The notes under the pieces are model-generated. The model was given only the letters and a program-made list of their open reading frames with translations. It did not search any database and had not been told where the DNA came from. The position numbers were made by a program, and so were the translations under genes. 64,000 nt of DNA from Eublepharis macularius. Taxonomy: Eukaryota; Chordata; Lepidosauria; Squamata; Eublepharidae. The stretch covers positions 62,687,028 to 62,751,027 of the forward strand of contig NC_072793.1 of assembly GCF_028583425.1 (NCBI RefSeq), given 5' to 3'. Below, one piece after another: positions 23,607 to 34,700 of the stretch (position 1 is the first letter of the stretch; each line of letters begins with the position of its first letter).

Positions 23607-24542
23607 ACCTTGGTCATCCGCAAAGCAAACTTTCAGTTAGGTCACAAGGTCTACAGGAAACCAACTCACACTGATCGGTACTTACACAAAAACTCCAATC
23701 ACCACCCCCAACAGAAAAGAGGCATAATGAAAACATTAGTGGATCGTGCAAGACGGATATGTGAGCCGCACTTTCTCACTGAGGAAATTAATCATCTAAA
23801 CCACGCACTTCAGGCCAATGGCTACTCCAGAAATGAAATCCGAAGAGCAATCAAACCCAGGATGAATCAAACAACCAAGGAAAAACAGTCTCCTACAGGA
23901 AAAGTGTTTTTGCCATATATCAAAGGAATTACGGATCAGATGGGAAAGCTTATGAAAAAGCATAACCTTCAAGCAGTGTTCAGACCCACCCGAAAAATAC
24001 AACAGATGCTACGATCAGCAAAAGACAGTAGAGACCCCCTCACCTCTGCAGGAGTATACCGCATACCCTGCAGCTGTGGACAAGTTTACATCGGGACCAC
24101 AAAGCGTAGCATCCAGACAAGAATAAAAGAACATGAAAGACACTGCAGACTTGGACAACCTGAAAAATCAGCAGTGGCTGAACATAGCCTAACGCAAACA
24201 GGGCACAGTATCTTATTCCAGGACACCAAAATACTGGACAACACTTCCAACTACTTTGTCAGACTGCACAGGGAAGCCATTGAAATTCACAAGCACAAGC
24301 AAAACTTCAACAGGAAAGAAGAAACCTTAAGAATGAACAGAGCATGGTTACTAGTTCTGAAAAACACCAGGCTAACAAAACTTTCTATCCCCGACAATAG
24401 CCCTGCAGAGAAGATTAGCACATCAAGTACCAATCCATATGCAAAAGAACCTCCTCAGGATACAGTGAAGCCTCCCGCCATTAGCATTCCACACCCTGGG
24501 AAACTCTTACAGGATGACTCAGCTCAACCCCACCCCTCCTGA
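23574..24542 (+). pseudogene. Penelope-like GIY-YIG endonuclease frame, right arm
   Basis: A 322-codon open frame on the plus strand, the mirror copy of the left-arm frame. It has slightly more upstream sequence (LGHKVYRKPTHTDRY), showing that the break in this copy lies a few codons further into the reverse transcriptase. The GIY-YIG motif and its conserved arginine are intact. Its first codons read across the dimer junction, so the ATG at 23574 is a by-product of the inverted arrangement and not a native start. Lack of decay in both frames points to a recent insertion. Confidence 0.88.
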
Positions 24543-24750
24543 GTAGATACAAATGACCTACATCTTTTCCACACTGTGACACTGAGAGATCTCTGTCTTT
24601 TGGTGCTACACCTCTGAAGATGCCAGCCACAGCTGCTGGCGAAACGTCAGGAACTACAATGCCAAGACCACGGCAATACAGCCCGGAAAACCCACAACAA
24701 CCATCGTTCTCCGGCCGTGAAAGCCTTCGACAATACATTGAAAGTAGTAG

Positions 24751-27560
24751 CTCTGGACAACTTTGTATTCTTAAACTCCACAGATCTACTTATGGAGATC
24801 GGTAGTTTCCAAGAGCAAAAATAAAATTGTAGGAGTTCCCTTTAAAAAAATGACCCAACTTTAAATCTTAAAAGTAAGTATGAAGTTTGAAATCGCTGCT
24901 TTTGAGGATGGTTAAATTAGAACACTGCTGTCTATATATTCGTTGATCTATATAATTTACAGAACTAAGTCTGCAATCTCGAAGGTCACTTTCCTGGAAT
25001 TAAACCCGACTGAATAACATGGGATTTACTTCTGAGTAGACCTACTTAGGATTGCCTCCTATATGTGACCACTAATTCTACTAAGTAATAGCACTTTTGG
25101 CTTGCAGTTTTTCTGTAGCACATATGGCATAACTAGTGGCCATTTATTTGACAATGCTGCTTAAAAACATAACCCTGTGGTTTGTGTGTCTTGATGATAT
25201 GTTTGTTCAAGAGTTTTATCAAACCAACAATACTCATGGAGACATAGCCAGCAAGGAAACAGTTCTTCTGAAAGTCAGCTCAAACTGTCTTTCTTCCACA
25301 TGCTCACATATAGGACCATAAGCAAAAAGCTCACGTGAACTTGGCTGTATGTGTGGGGAACTGGCAGGCTTTTCTGCGACCCTAGCAGCTGTAGTTTATA
25401 CCCAGCATCTTAGGACTGCAGAAATGGTTGCTCGCCCTTCCTGATTTATACTGATCCTTTTTCAGTCAACTGTGTACTCCACATGCACAAAAATGTGAAC
25501 ATATTCAATAAGATGAACTGGTTCTTCATTCCATTCCCTGGCTGGTAGAATGCAACTGCTTCCAAAACATACAGCCATTTGAACAGTACCAGATAAATTC
25601 TAATTTAGGATTTGAGCATAGGTATGTCTTTTGAGACCCCCTAGCTTGTAGGAAATACTTTTCTATCAAGGTGGGAGAGAGACTCTGACTCTTGCTAAAG
25701 TTCTGCCTTGTTCTAGACCTTAATTTGGGGAAGCAGTACTGTTTCAGAAGCTGTGGAATCCCCTTTCACAAAGTTTCTCACGAGTCAAGGAGTAGGATCT
25801 GGGGCACTAATGATTTCCTGTTCTGATCACAGGATCTCTTATCAGATGCCATTTTGGAGGCCAGATTCCATCTATTTCAGGAGTTGCTTGTTAAAGAATG
25901 TGGGGGGACCTAGATAGATGGGGGGTTCTGAATCTTCTTGAGCAAGTGGAGGATTCCTGTTTGGTATTCTGGATAAGCATTGATCAAAGGTGTCTACAGA
26001 ATTTGGTTACAGTGGAGGGTACTCGAGACTGTCATCACGTCTCTCAGCATGCTGGCTGTGAAGGTGAATCATCTGTTCTAGCTTGCTATGCTATCTCAGT
26101 AAAGCATCTCTGCAATGACTCAAGAAAAGATTTTAATTCCTACATCTGTGATACTGTAACCAGAGAGGCTCATTTGTTAACTAGCTTAGAACCAAGCTCC
26201 AAAATATCTATTAAGGGAGATATAAAAGTACTTTGGTGGTTTTGTAGTCTGAAATCACAACTTGGCATCTGCATGCTTATTAACTACTATGTGTTGTCAG
26301 ACTTCTACCACATCAGAGATGGCATGAGCACTTCACTGGATTTGTAAGGAAATATCATAGGATGAGAGGAGCTGCAAGTTAATCACTAAATTTGCAAGCA
26401 ACGTCAATTCTGTACTAGCTGATTCCTTCACTGTAGTTTAATCAACCCCCACCCCCCGCTGTGATCACATCACTTTATTCCTTGAGATTCTGCAGAGTCC
26501 TGCTGTCACAATCCAGATTAGTCTCTTCAGCTTCTAGTTCTTAGTGTAAAGCACCTCTCCAACTGGATCACTTTTTGTGTCTCCCTTTGTACCTTTTGTG
26601 ATTCTCTCAATTTTGCACAAAGTTGTTGGCTATTTGCCTTGTTTTGTTATCATCTTCAATTATATCTTCTTCGCTTCAGGCCAAACTGCTCCCTGCCCAC
26701 CTGAATACTCTCAATTTGGCCTTTAAAGTCCTTTCTCTTTCTGTAAGTTCTCCGACAAAGAAGTCCTTGAGCCACTCTAGCCTCCCCTTTCTTGTATGTG
26801 TATTGGTCTCTCTCCTATTCTGGTACTCATTTACAGGTAATTTTACTGCATGTTCCTCCTACCTTGCCTATCTATTGCACACTCGGAGTCATCCAGGAAG
26901 GCACTGTCAATTCTGTCCGTGATATGTAATTGCTGTTAGTTAAAAATATTATAATTGTCAAGCTATATCTGTCATGCAAAATGAAAAAGGAACTACATTC
27001 ACCATTGAGGAAGGTGAATGAGAATGTGAATAATCTGTTTATTTTAAAAATGTGTGTCCTACCTCTATCTTAGATAAAGGCTGCTTACAACAATGAAAAA
27101 AACCCCAAAGAATATAAATAAAACAAAAGTTAGCATTTAAATAAAGTACAAGATACAATGCTCAGAAATAGATCCTGTTCAAATTTAGCCAAAATTAAAA
27201 CAGCAATCACTTCCCGCAAATCAAAAACAGGGCAGTGACTCAGAAGATCAACAGGAGGCTCACTAAAATAGTGTGGCTTTGCACAATCTGTGAAATTTAG
27301 TTGCAGGAAGTGCTCTTTGCTCCTCTTCTGAAAGTCTGAAAGGGGGAGTTGCTGCCGCTGAGAATAATTCTTATAGAGGCTGAACAGAAGATAGGGGGAT
27401 CTTTCAAAGAATGTGTTGTGTGGACCTAAGACGGTAAGCAGGTCTGAATATCAACTGATTCAGCGATCAGAGGCAAGAAGCCCTGTGGTCTTTTTTTATG
27501 CCTGTTCACCTTGGAATGTGGTAGAAGTCATGAGGACTAGTGATGTGGTAATAAGCAAGA
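24751..27560. other. Intergenic, no recognised gene
   Basis: 24990-25065 contains a short degenerate palindromic repeat (TTAAACCCGACTGAATAACA, then GTAGACCTACTTAGGATTGC). About 27034-27170 resembles the complement of a LINE tail followed by an A-rich stretch. A 149-codon open frame (25898-26347, plus) has no recognisable domain and is probably chance. Nothing else is supported. Confidence 0.45.
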
Positions 27561-27561
27561 T

Positions 27562-28344
27562 ATTTATACTTTGGTTGTTGAGGGTTTTCCGGGCTGTATT
27601 GCCGTGGTCTTGGCATTGTAGTTCCTGACGTTTCGCCAGCAGCTGTGGCTGGCATCTTCAGAGGTATAGCACCAAAAGACAGAGATCTCTCAGTGTCACA
27701 GTGTGGAAAAGATGTAGGTCATTTGTATCTACTCAGGAGGGGTGGGGTTGAGCTGAGTCATTCTGTAAGAGTTTCCCAGGGTGTGGAATGCTAATGGCGG
27801 GAGGCTTCACTGTATCCTGAGGAGGTTCTTTTGCATATGGATTGGTGCTTGATGTGCTAATCTTCTCTGCAGGGCTATTGTTGGGTGTGGAGTGTTTTGT
27901 TGGCCTGGTGTTTTTCAGAACTGGAGCCCATGCTCTGTTCATTCTTAAGGTTTCTTCTTTCCTGTTGAAGTTTTGCTTATGCTTGTGAATTTCAATGGCT
28001 TCCCTGTGCAGTCTGACAAAGTAGTTGGAAGTGTTGTCCAGTATTTTGGTGTCCTGGAATAAGATACTGTGCCCTGTTTGAGTTAGGCTATGTTCAGCCA
28101 CTGCTGATTTTTCAGGCTGTCCAAGTCTGCAGTGTCTTTCATGTTCTTTTATTCTTGTCTGGATGCTACGCTTTGTGGTCCCGATGTAAACTTGTCCACA
28201 GCTGCAGGGTATACGGTATACTCCTGCAGAGGTGAGGGGGTCTCTGCTGTCTTTTGCTGATCGTAGCATCTGTTGTATTTTTCGGGTGGGTCTGAATACT
28301 GCTTGAAGGTTATGCTTTTTCATAAGCTTTCCCATTTATACTTT
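27562..28344 (-). mobile_element. Penelope-like element, single 5'-truncated copy
   Basis: The insertion is 27573-28333, bounded by ATTTATACTTT at 27562-27572 and 28334-28344. It is one minus-strand copy of the same family as the 22.5 kb dimer, truncated after MGKLMKKHNLQAVF, so it carries only the GIY-YIG half. The frame 27733-28335 is still open for 200 codons. It differs from the dimer arms by several residues near the C-terminus (for example STPNNSPAEK instead of SIPDNSPAEK). It is therefore a separate insertion and not a duplication of the neighbour. Confidence 0.88.
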
Positions 28345-28419
28345 TTATATTAGTTCCTAGAGGGGAACCCTTGAAAAAACAGCATATACTATTTGTTTGA
28401 AGTTTGCTGCATTTGAAGA

Positions 28420-28607
28420 TTGGATTGCCTACTCTGGCTTGGGAATTTCCTGGAGATTTAGAGCTGGAATCTGTGGAGAGCAGGGTTGAGCAAGGAGAGG
28501 GACCACTGAGTCCACCTTCCACCATCCATTTTCTCCAGAGAAACTGAACTCTGTAGTCTGGACAATTACAGGAGATCTTTAGGCACCACCTGGATATTGG
28601 CAATGCT
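28420..28607. mobile_element. Short fold-back element, 'GTTGCCAAC' family
   Basis: Left end ATTGGATTGCCTACTCTGG, then GGGAATTTCCTGGAGATTTA; a central CCATTTTCTCCAGAGAA; right end CACCACCTGGATATTGGCAA. The order matches the copies at 31364-31529 and 53388-53599, a common squamate short repeat with inverted ends. This copy is the most diverged at its left end. Confidence 0.65.
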
Positions 28608-30735
28608 AGTAGCGTGTGAACTAATTCTGCTTTGAGATTATCACTGTTTAGACTAAATATTACACCTCTGTCATGTCTTCTCAATCTGTACAAAAAGTTT
28701 TGGGGGGAGTTACCTAGATGTTGCCATTTTTCTATGCTTTCTTCTTCACCGGAAACTAGTTCTGTAATATTGAGCTTCCCATAGTTTAGGGAAGGTACTA
28801 AAACAGGGATAGGCAATCCCCAGCATATATGCCAAATGGCAGTGTGCCAGAACATTTGCTTGCTACAGCACCTTCCTTGCTCCACCCCCAAAACAGGGGT
28901 GGAGTTAAGATATGATGGGCTGCAACATAGTTCCAGAGTGTTTTTGAACATGAAGTGGTGATGTCATCAAATGGAGTTCCTTCTGGCCAGGCCCTCAGCA
29001 AGAGTTGGCAGCACTACCCCTACAGTTGCTTGTATACTGCACACATGTGTAGTAGTGTTGCTTTAGTGTGCTCAGACTGTGAGGTGGGTGCAGGATGTTG
29101 CTAGCTGTACATATGTAGTGCCTCTCCGAGAGGCAGAAGCAATCCTCCCCAGTTTGTGGAGCTGTCTCTAAGGTCTGCACAACTTCCCAGGCAGATGTTA
29201 CATTTCATTGGGCATTTGTACTAAAACAATATTGGGGAGAGGAGTGGAGACTACAAACCTTGGAATGGAGTTTCCAATGATGATAATGATGTTTTTTTTA
29301 ATGTATAGCAGAGCTTGACTGTACTTTATTAAAGTTGTAAGAGAGTTTTCACAATGCAATCTTGAGCAGAGTTAGACCCTTCTAAGCCCAGTCAAATGAA
29401 CAAGGTGTAACTCTGTTTAGGACTGTACTGTCAAAGGGCTGTCATTTCAAAGCACCTTCCCCATTTACTCAGTGTAATGGAAGAATGTAATATAATCAGA
29501 TATTTGCAGGCTTCTTCCCACTAGGGTGATATGTTTGTGCTGCAGATGAGAGAATGACTTCTTTTCTCAGTTGGCTGAATTACTGGTTTGTTAACTTCCA
29601 GGGTAGCGAACAAGCTCTACCTGTTTGGGTGTTTCTTATTTCTTCCCAACCTTTCCCACAGGGAAAGGGTTGTTCTGAGCCTGTTTGAAAATGCTGGAAA
29701 GTAATTTTATTTTCATTTCATTGGCAGTAATGCTACGTGTATGTAATCTCGTTTTTATTTGAATGAGCATCTTGAGATTACAATAAATTCATTTTAGTTG
29801 GTGGGAAACAAATTATTATCCCTCATAGTAAACCATCATGCTTTGTTCTGCAACTTGTGCTTATGCAAACAAAACACATTACCTGCAACATAAAAATATA
29901 TACACCTTAGGGGTTGGCTTGTTATAATGGCTTCTTTCTCATTCTTACTCTGAAGCTTTGTTTAAACAGCAAGAGTAATGTGAGAGGTTTTTTGACAGCT
30001 AAGACTGCCATCTTATGGTTTGTATCTGAAAAACATTTTGAATGCTTTTATGTAGCTGTTTTGTGACAATGAAAAACTATTTACATATAAAGGAGTACTT
30101 TAAATCAAATACATGTATATATTTTGATTTTGTTAAATTATATCACCAAATAATGTTGTGAATGACAGATCCCATTCTCTTGTCATGAAATGCTCAATGT
30201 GCATGGGACTGCAGAGGTTAATTCCCTAAATGTAAAAATTAAAAAAAATGGATTAAACTGATGATTTGAGTGCTGCTCAGCAAGTAGTCAGGAGGACTGC
30301 TTTGAATTTAGCAATAGTGAATATTTATCTGATAATCACATTTGTCTTCCCTCTCTCTGGCATTTTTCTCCATCACAAAATTGGCTTTAGGAGCCCTGGG
30401 TATGGGCAGTGCAGAGGAGAGTATAATACATGAACACTTAGATATGATAGAAACATCAGACAGTAATTGTTAAGGAGATGTCTGATTTGGGCTTTATAGA
30501 TGTAGTTTGTGGAAAGCAGTAAAACTCCAATATGCTCCAAGAATTATTTCATGAGATTCACTGCCTCTCTTTCTCCAGTCTTTAGTATTTATAGCAGCCA
30601 TATTGTGATAGTTCACTGCAACGACTGCTAGTGCCCAAGAATTCTCAACCAATGCACACATGAACAGCAAACCAAACATTTATGTTATGGAGAAATGCCT
30701 GAAGCCCTCAGGAACTCAGGGGCACTTAATTTTTT
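28608..30735. other. Intergenic, one short palindromic repeat
   Basis: 29351-29435 is a copy of a short ancient palindrome (TGCAATCTTGAGCAGAGTTA, then GGTGTAACTCTGTTTAGGA). The rest is AT-rich sequence with nothing I can name. Confidence 0.45.
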
Positions 30736-30737
30736 TT

Positions 30738-31260
30738 ATAATGCAATCCTAAGCAGAGTTATACCCTTCTAAGGCCCCTTTCACATTTTTGTAAGTCAGT
30801 AACTGGCTTCTTCCCTTGTGGCGATAAAAGAAAAAAAGCATATTTCTACAAAGAAAGAGGCTAGAGTTACTTTTTTCAAAAAATGGGAATTCAGAGAAAC
30901 TGTTACACCTATCATTACAATGCTATTGAACTAAACTCTTCTGTTAAAAAAAATAGAATGTGCTGGGAAAATAAAAAAGGTGGCACTGCTGAAAGTACCG
31001 TTGACATTTCAGACAGTGCACTGCAGTGAATCAGAAGCTCACAGAACACTTGAGAATGGAAGAAGAGTGTTTAAAAAGAACCGGCTCAACTCTGTATTGC
31101 AAAAGGTATACAAGAGGCTTTGATTGAAAAGATTTTTTTAAAAATCCACTAGCAACCAGCAGCCAAAATGGTTTACAAAGGCTGTGTGAAACGGGCCTCA
31201 GTCCATGAAAATCAATGGTATTAGACTCGTGTAAATTGGTTTAGGTTTGCACTATTAATG
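30738..31260. repeat. Ancient palindromic repeat interrupted by a DNA-element insertion
   Basis: The left half of the 'GCAATCCTAAGCAGAGTTA' repeat (30741-30770) and its right half (CCATGAAAATCAATGG near 31203, on to GGTTTAGGTTTGCAC) are separated by about 430 bp. The intervening block starts GGCCCCTTTCACA and ends TGTGTGAAACGGGCC, an inverted-repeat pair typical of non-autonomous DNA transposons. The simplest reading is a nested insertion. A clear target duplication was not found. Confidence 0.55.
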
Positions 31261-31363
31261 ATTTTTTTTTATATCTTTCTCTCAATGCCAAGTTTTTTTT
31301 AATGAAATGTTTTATTATGAATTCCACACATCCATGAAAAAGAAAACTAATCTGGTATATGTG

Positions 31364-31529
31364 TAGAGTTGCCAACTCTGGGTTTGGAAATTCCTGGAGA
31401 TTTTGGGAGGTGGAGCCTGGAGAGGGTTGGTTTTGGGAAGGGGAGGGACCAGCTGACTGTGCACCCCCCTCAAAGCAGCCATTTTCTCCAGGGGAACAGA
31501 TCTCTGTAGTTTGGAGTTTGGCAGCCCTA
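31364..31529. mobile_element. Short fold-back element, 'GTTGCCAAC' family
   Basis: It begins AGAGTTGCCAACTCTGGG and has GGAAATTCCTGGAGATTTTG. It continues with GCAGCCATTTTCTCCAGGGG and ends AGTTTGGCAGCCCT. It belongs to the same family as 28420-28607 and 53388-53599. It has no coding capacity. Confidence 0.75.
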
Positions 31530-32237
31530 GCTGGGTTATAAGGTAGGCATTGTGAGAATAAGACAAATACAGGATGGAAGATCTGGTGTGAGTAAGGTGT
31601 TTTTTTTTAATGGATTGGATAAAGATATTGGAAGCACTGCAGATGTACTATTGTCTGAGGTGTGGCAAGTGGTGGTGCGTTTATTTACCCATTCTTTGTA
31701 ACTGAATGTGTCTCCTGAGCAATGACAGAGAGGTTGAACCAATATTAAAGCAAGATTCTGAAGTATTTGAGGGTTTGGGGGGGGGGCGGTTTGGCAAAGA
31801 AGGTTACCTCAGAAGTTGGCTGCTCCTGTGGACTTACTGTAGGGCCTCTGTTGTGAAGAGAGCTGCTTTCTGAAACCCTGAATGGTCAGGTTGATGAACC
31901 TATGTACTCCTCCTTTCTTCACTGCAAGAAGCTGGAATATTTTTAACTAAGGCCTCCCCCTCTGGGAACAGACTGCTTACTCACTGCTGCTGCTGCTGCA
32001 TTATGATGTGGCTTCACTCAGGCAGAAACATAGCATTTTTTTTCATCTACCTATTGTTGGAATGTATTGTGTGGTTTTCAAGAAGCTCCCTGATTCTTCC
32101 CCCCTCCATATTCCAACTTTGGCCTCATCCAGAGCTCCCTGTTTTGTGCTTTGGTCCATCCCAGACTCCTCCCATGTCTGTGAGGGGAAAGTGTCTTTCA
32201 TTCACACCTCTGTAGGACCAAGTAGGCTGCTGCCATT
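31530..32237 (+). promoter_or_regulatory. Putative upstream region of the C5orf47-like gene
   Basis: The 700 bp preceding the inferred start codon at 32238 contains no recognised transposon, a short (CTG)4 run at about 31986 and a G-run near 31780. There is no CpG island and no convincing TATA box at a defined distance, so the promoter position is unresolved. Confidence 0.3.
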
Positions 32238-32661
32238 ATGAAGTTCAGTTTTGGTTCTGGCTCTCGCTTTGGACGAGATAAATTCCAGACAGTTTATGTG
32301 AACAGTTTTGGGAGCCACCGCTGTGGTACTGTGATTCATTATGGGGGCAGGGGCCACCTCAGGCACCACAAGAAAAAGGCAGTATCAGATGCCCACGTAT
32401 GTGTTTCTGACAGAAAAATCTCAGGAAGTACAGCTTATACTTCCCTTAGTAGAGAAAGGAGACCATGCCTTACGCCTGGAGCCCCTCTTAGCACAGGTGC
32501 TAAAGGACCACAAAGCAGAGGAAATGAGGTCACTGAGTTCAAGTCCCTGAAATGGCCTAAAGCCAGAAAGGTGATGACTGAGTCGCTATCCTCAATGAAA
32601 GACAGCAGTAGCAAGAAAAAATCATTAAGTTCTATGTCCTACGGCAGTCGGAAACCAATTG
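32238..32661 (+). CDS. C5orf47-like gene, exon 1 (start codon)
   Basis: The open frame starts ATG AAG TTC. Residues 16-40 contain FQTVYVNSFGSHRCGTVIHY and GGRG. These match the human C5orf47 N-terminal pattern F-x-YV-x-x-FGSH-x-C-...-GGRG as I remember it. The exon encodes 141 full codons, mostly low-complexity Ser/Lys/Arg-rich sequence ending GSRKPI, then donor GTATGA at 32662 (phase 1). The function of C5orf47 is unknown to me. The identification rests on this motif, the matching exon 2 and the position between CPEB4 and NSG2. The frame remains open past the donor to a stop at 32697-32699, so an unspliced reading is the alternative. Human C5orf47 has an additional Lys-rich segment before exon 2 that I could not find here. 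Confidence 0.65.
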
Positions 32662-34284
32662 GTATGACCAGAGCATACAATATTACATTGGGTTACTGAT
32701 GTGGTGCGTAATGATATGGATAACAAACTGAATGTAGTAATTTATTATGATTTTTAAATGAGCGAGGGTAGGGGCTTTTCCTCATGTTGTTCCACTGTTC
32801 TGAGCTGCATTAAACAGCAGCTCCTTTAATACACAACAGCATCTTATAATTTGAGGAGGGCAATACCAAGGCTTGTCCGCTAAATTGATGCCATTATGAA
32901 ATCTCAGCTTTCCGTTTTTAAAGAAAGGTTCTAGAACTTAGGAAAAACTGACAGGTTTCAGCAAGGTCCTGTGATCCCACATAAATAAATAAAAAGTTTC
33001 TTCTCAAGAATTGCTAAATTCACACAAACGCATGCCCATCTTGTGACTTTAATGGTGAAAGAGAGAATTTTGACAGTTTCTCCTCTCAGTGTAGCACTAG
33101 AAGAAGGAATTACATCTACTGAAATTCTACCAGGAATACAATTATGAATGATAACAGAGCTCTGACACATGATGAATCAAGGTCTACACACACTCCAATT
33201 TGTTTTAAACCTATTTCAAAATGATGTTTTAGTTCACTACCAGAGTGAATATGAACACTAGATATGTGTATGTATGTTGATACTTAAATCACTCAGAGCT
33301 TATTGCAGTGTAAGGGATCGTAATAAATTTTGTAAAAGTATTGATCTTACAACAGGTTAATTTCTGTTTTCCAAACTAAACCTTAATATGCAGTATGAAA
33401 TAACTGTACAGTCTAAAGTAAAATGAATATATTTTTATGAGTGGAGGACCAGCAGATTTGTAGAGAAGTCCCTCCCTAGCTCCATCTTGTGGAGCTGGTT
33501 CAGAATCAAATATATAGTATTAATCACTAGTTCTAGTCGAGTGCTTATTCACATGTATGACAGCACCAATGTCTATAGTTTTCTATATGGGAGGCCAAAT
33601 GGGTATGCACTTGTATGAGAGGTATGGAAGCCTCAAGCATGAGGGGGAAAATAAGATTTTGGGGCATATTTAAAGGTAGATATGAATTTTTTAAATTACC
33701 TGACATATATTGCAGTCAAAAAGCCTTATCACAGTAGCAGCTGGCAAGATATTGGATCCCCAAAAGTCATCCATTTCTGATTGCATCTTCCCTTTAGTTC
33801 CAGCTGCTATATCAAGAACAAGATAAATTACACAAGGCAGCTTTGTCCAGTGCCCTATGGGAGGTTGATATTCATGCTTCCCAGTGATATGGGGTATTGA
33901 TCTTTTAAAAGTAGTTTGTGAGAGACCAGCTTCTAAACTTGCGCTATGATTGCAATGGGGTGGACATAAATAAGATTGTAATCAGAATTGTGTGATCAGC
34001 TTTTAAAACCTGTGATCTCTCACAGCTGCGAGGTACCATGTTGATGTCAGTAATTTACATGGGAATACACAGTAAATACAGCTCAATTGTTTTAACAGGT
34101 AGCCAGCAGGAGACTCAAGGAGATGCATTTGAATTCTCTTCTCCCTTGGAAAATACTAATAATCGTGTGAACAGGCAGCAAAAGAGAAAGGTAGAACAGC
34201 AGTGTAATGACTCATGAAGATGCTTTGCGTAGCTGTTGCAAAGCTGGTTAACCCTGACTAACTTATGTCTTACTTACCGTTCTG

Positions 34285-34700
34285 AATACTATTTTCACCA
34301 TTCTGAATAATACCATCTGCAAACTTGGCCTCTATGCTGCTTGCTTACTCCCAATTCTAAATTATTTATGAATAGCACCAGTCCAAATACTGATCCTTTT
34401 GGGACCTGTTCACTTCCCTCCCTTGCAAGAACTGTCCATTTACTTCTACTCTCTTCCTGTTATTAACCAACTTTTAATCCATAACCTGGCCTGTTATCCT
34501 ATGACTGCTAACTAAGTTTACTCAGAAATCTTTGGTGACATATCTTGTCAAAAGTCTTTTGGAAGTCCAAGTAGATAATATCTATCAGATCACATTTATC
34601 CACATGCTTGATAACCTGCTTGAAGAACTCCAAAAGACTGGCAAGACAGGATTTCTCTTTGCAAATACCATGCTGATTTCCCCTTATGTTTAATTAGTAG
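34285..34700 (-). mobile_element. CR1 LINE reverse-transcriptase fragment
   Basis: The minus-strand translation of the right part reads NQHGICKEKSCLASLLEFF followed by IIYLDFQKTFDKICHQRF, a CR1-type reverse transcriptase (block with YLDF-x-KAFD). Further 3' in the element, near 34390-34330, come VPKGSVFGLVLF and AKFADG. The latter corresponds to the catalytic A-D-D block with the second Asp lost. Frames are broken between the blocks. It is an old, dead fragment antisense to the C5orf47-like gene. Confidence 0.8.

Larger units (their letters stand above)
22527..24750. mobile_element. Penelope-like element, 2.2 kb head-to-head inverted dimer
   Basis: The insertion is 22539-24738 (2200 bp), flanked by exact 12 bp duplications TGAAAGTAGTAG at 22527-22538 and 24739-24750. 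It consists of two nearly identical copies of the same Penelope-like 3' half, left on the minus strand and right on the plus strand, meeting near 23610-23640. The right end extends about 34 bp beyond the left, into the sequence CTCCGGCCGTGAAAGCC. Each arm starts just before the RT-thumb motif YRKPTHTDRYLH and carries a GIY-YIG endonuclease frame. The upstream reverse transcriptase is missing from both, so the element cannot move on its own. Palindromic dimers of this sort are a known outcome of Penelope-type integration. Confidence 0.92.

Noticed and set aside
22701..24542. Pair of divergent host genes encoding GIY-YIG nucleases
   Set aside because: The frames are mirror copies inside one inverted-dimer Penelope insertion with a shared target duplication, so they are transposon fragments.
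25898..26347. 149-codon open frame on the plus strand
   Set aside because: No family resemblance and no supporting signals.
32341..32550. Second open frame overlapping C5orf47-like exon 1
   Set aside because: It is a shifted reading of the same exon. The other frame carries the conserved motif and the phase needed for exon 2.
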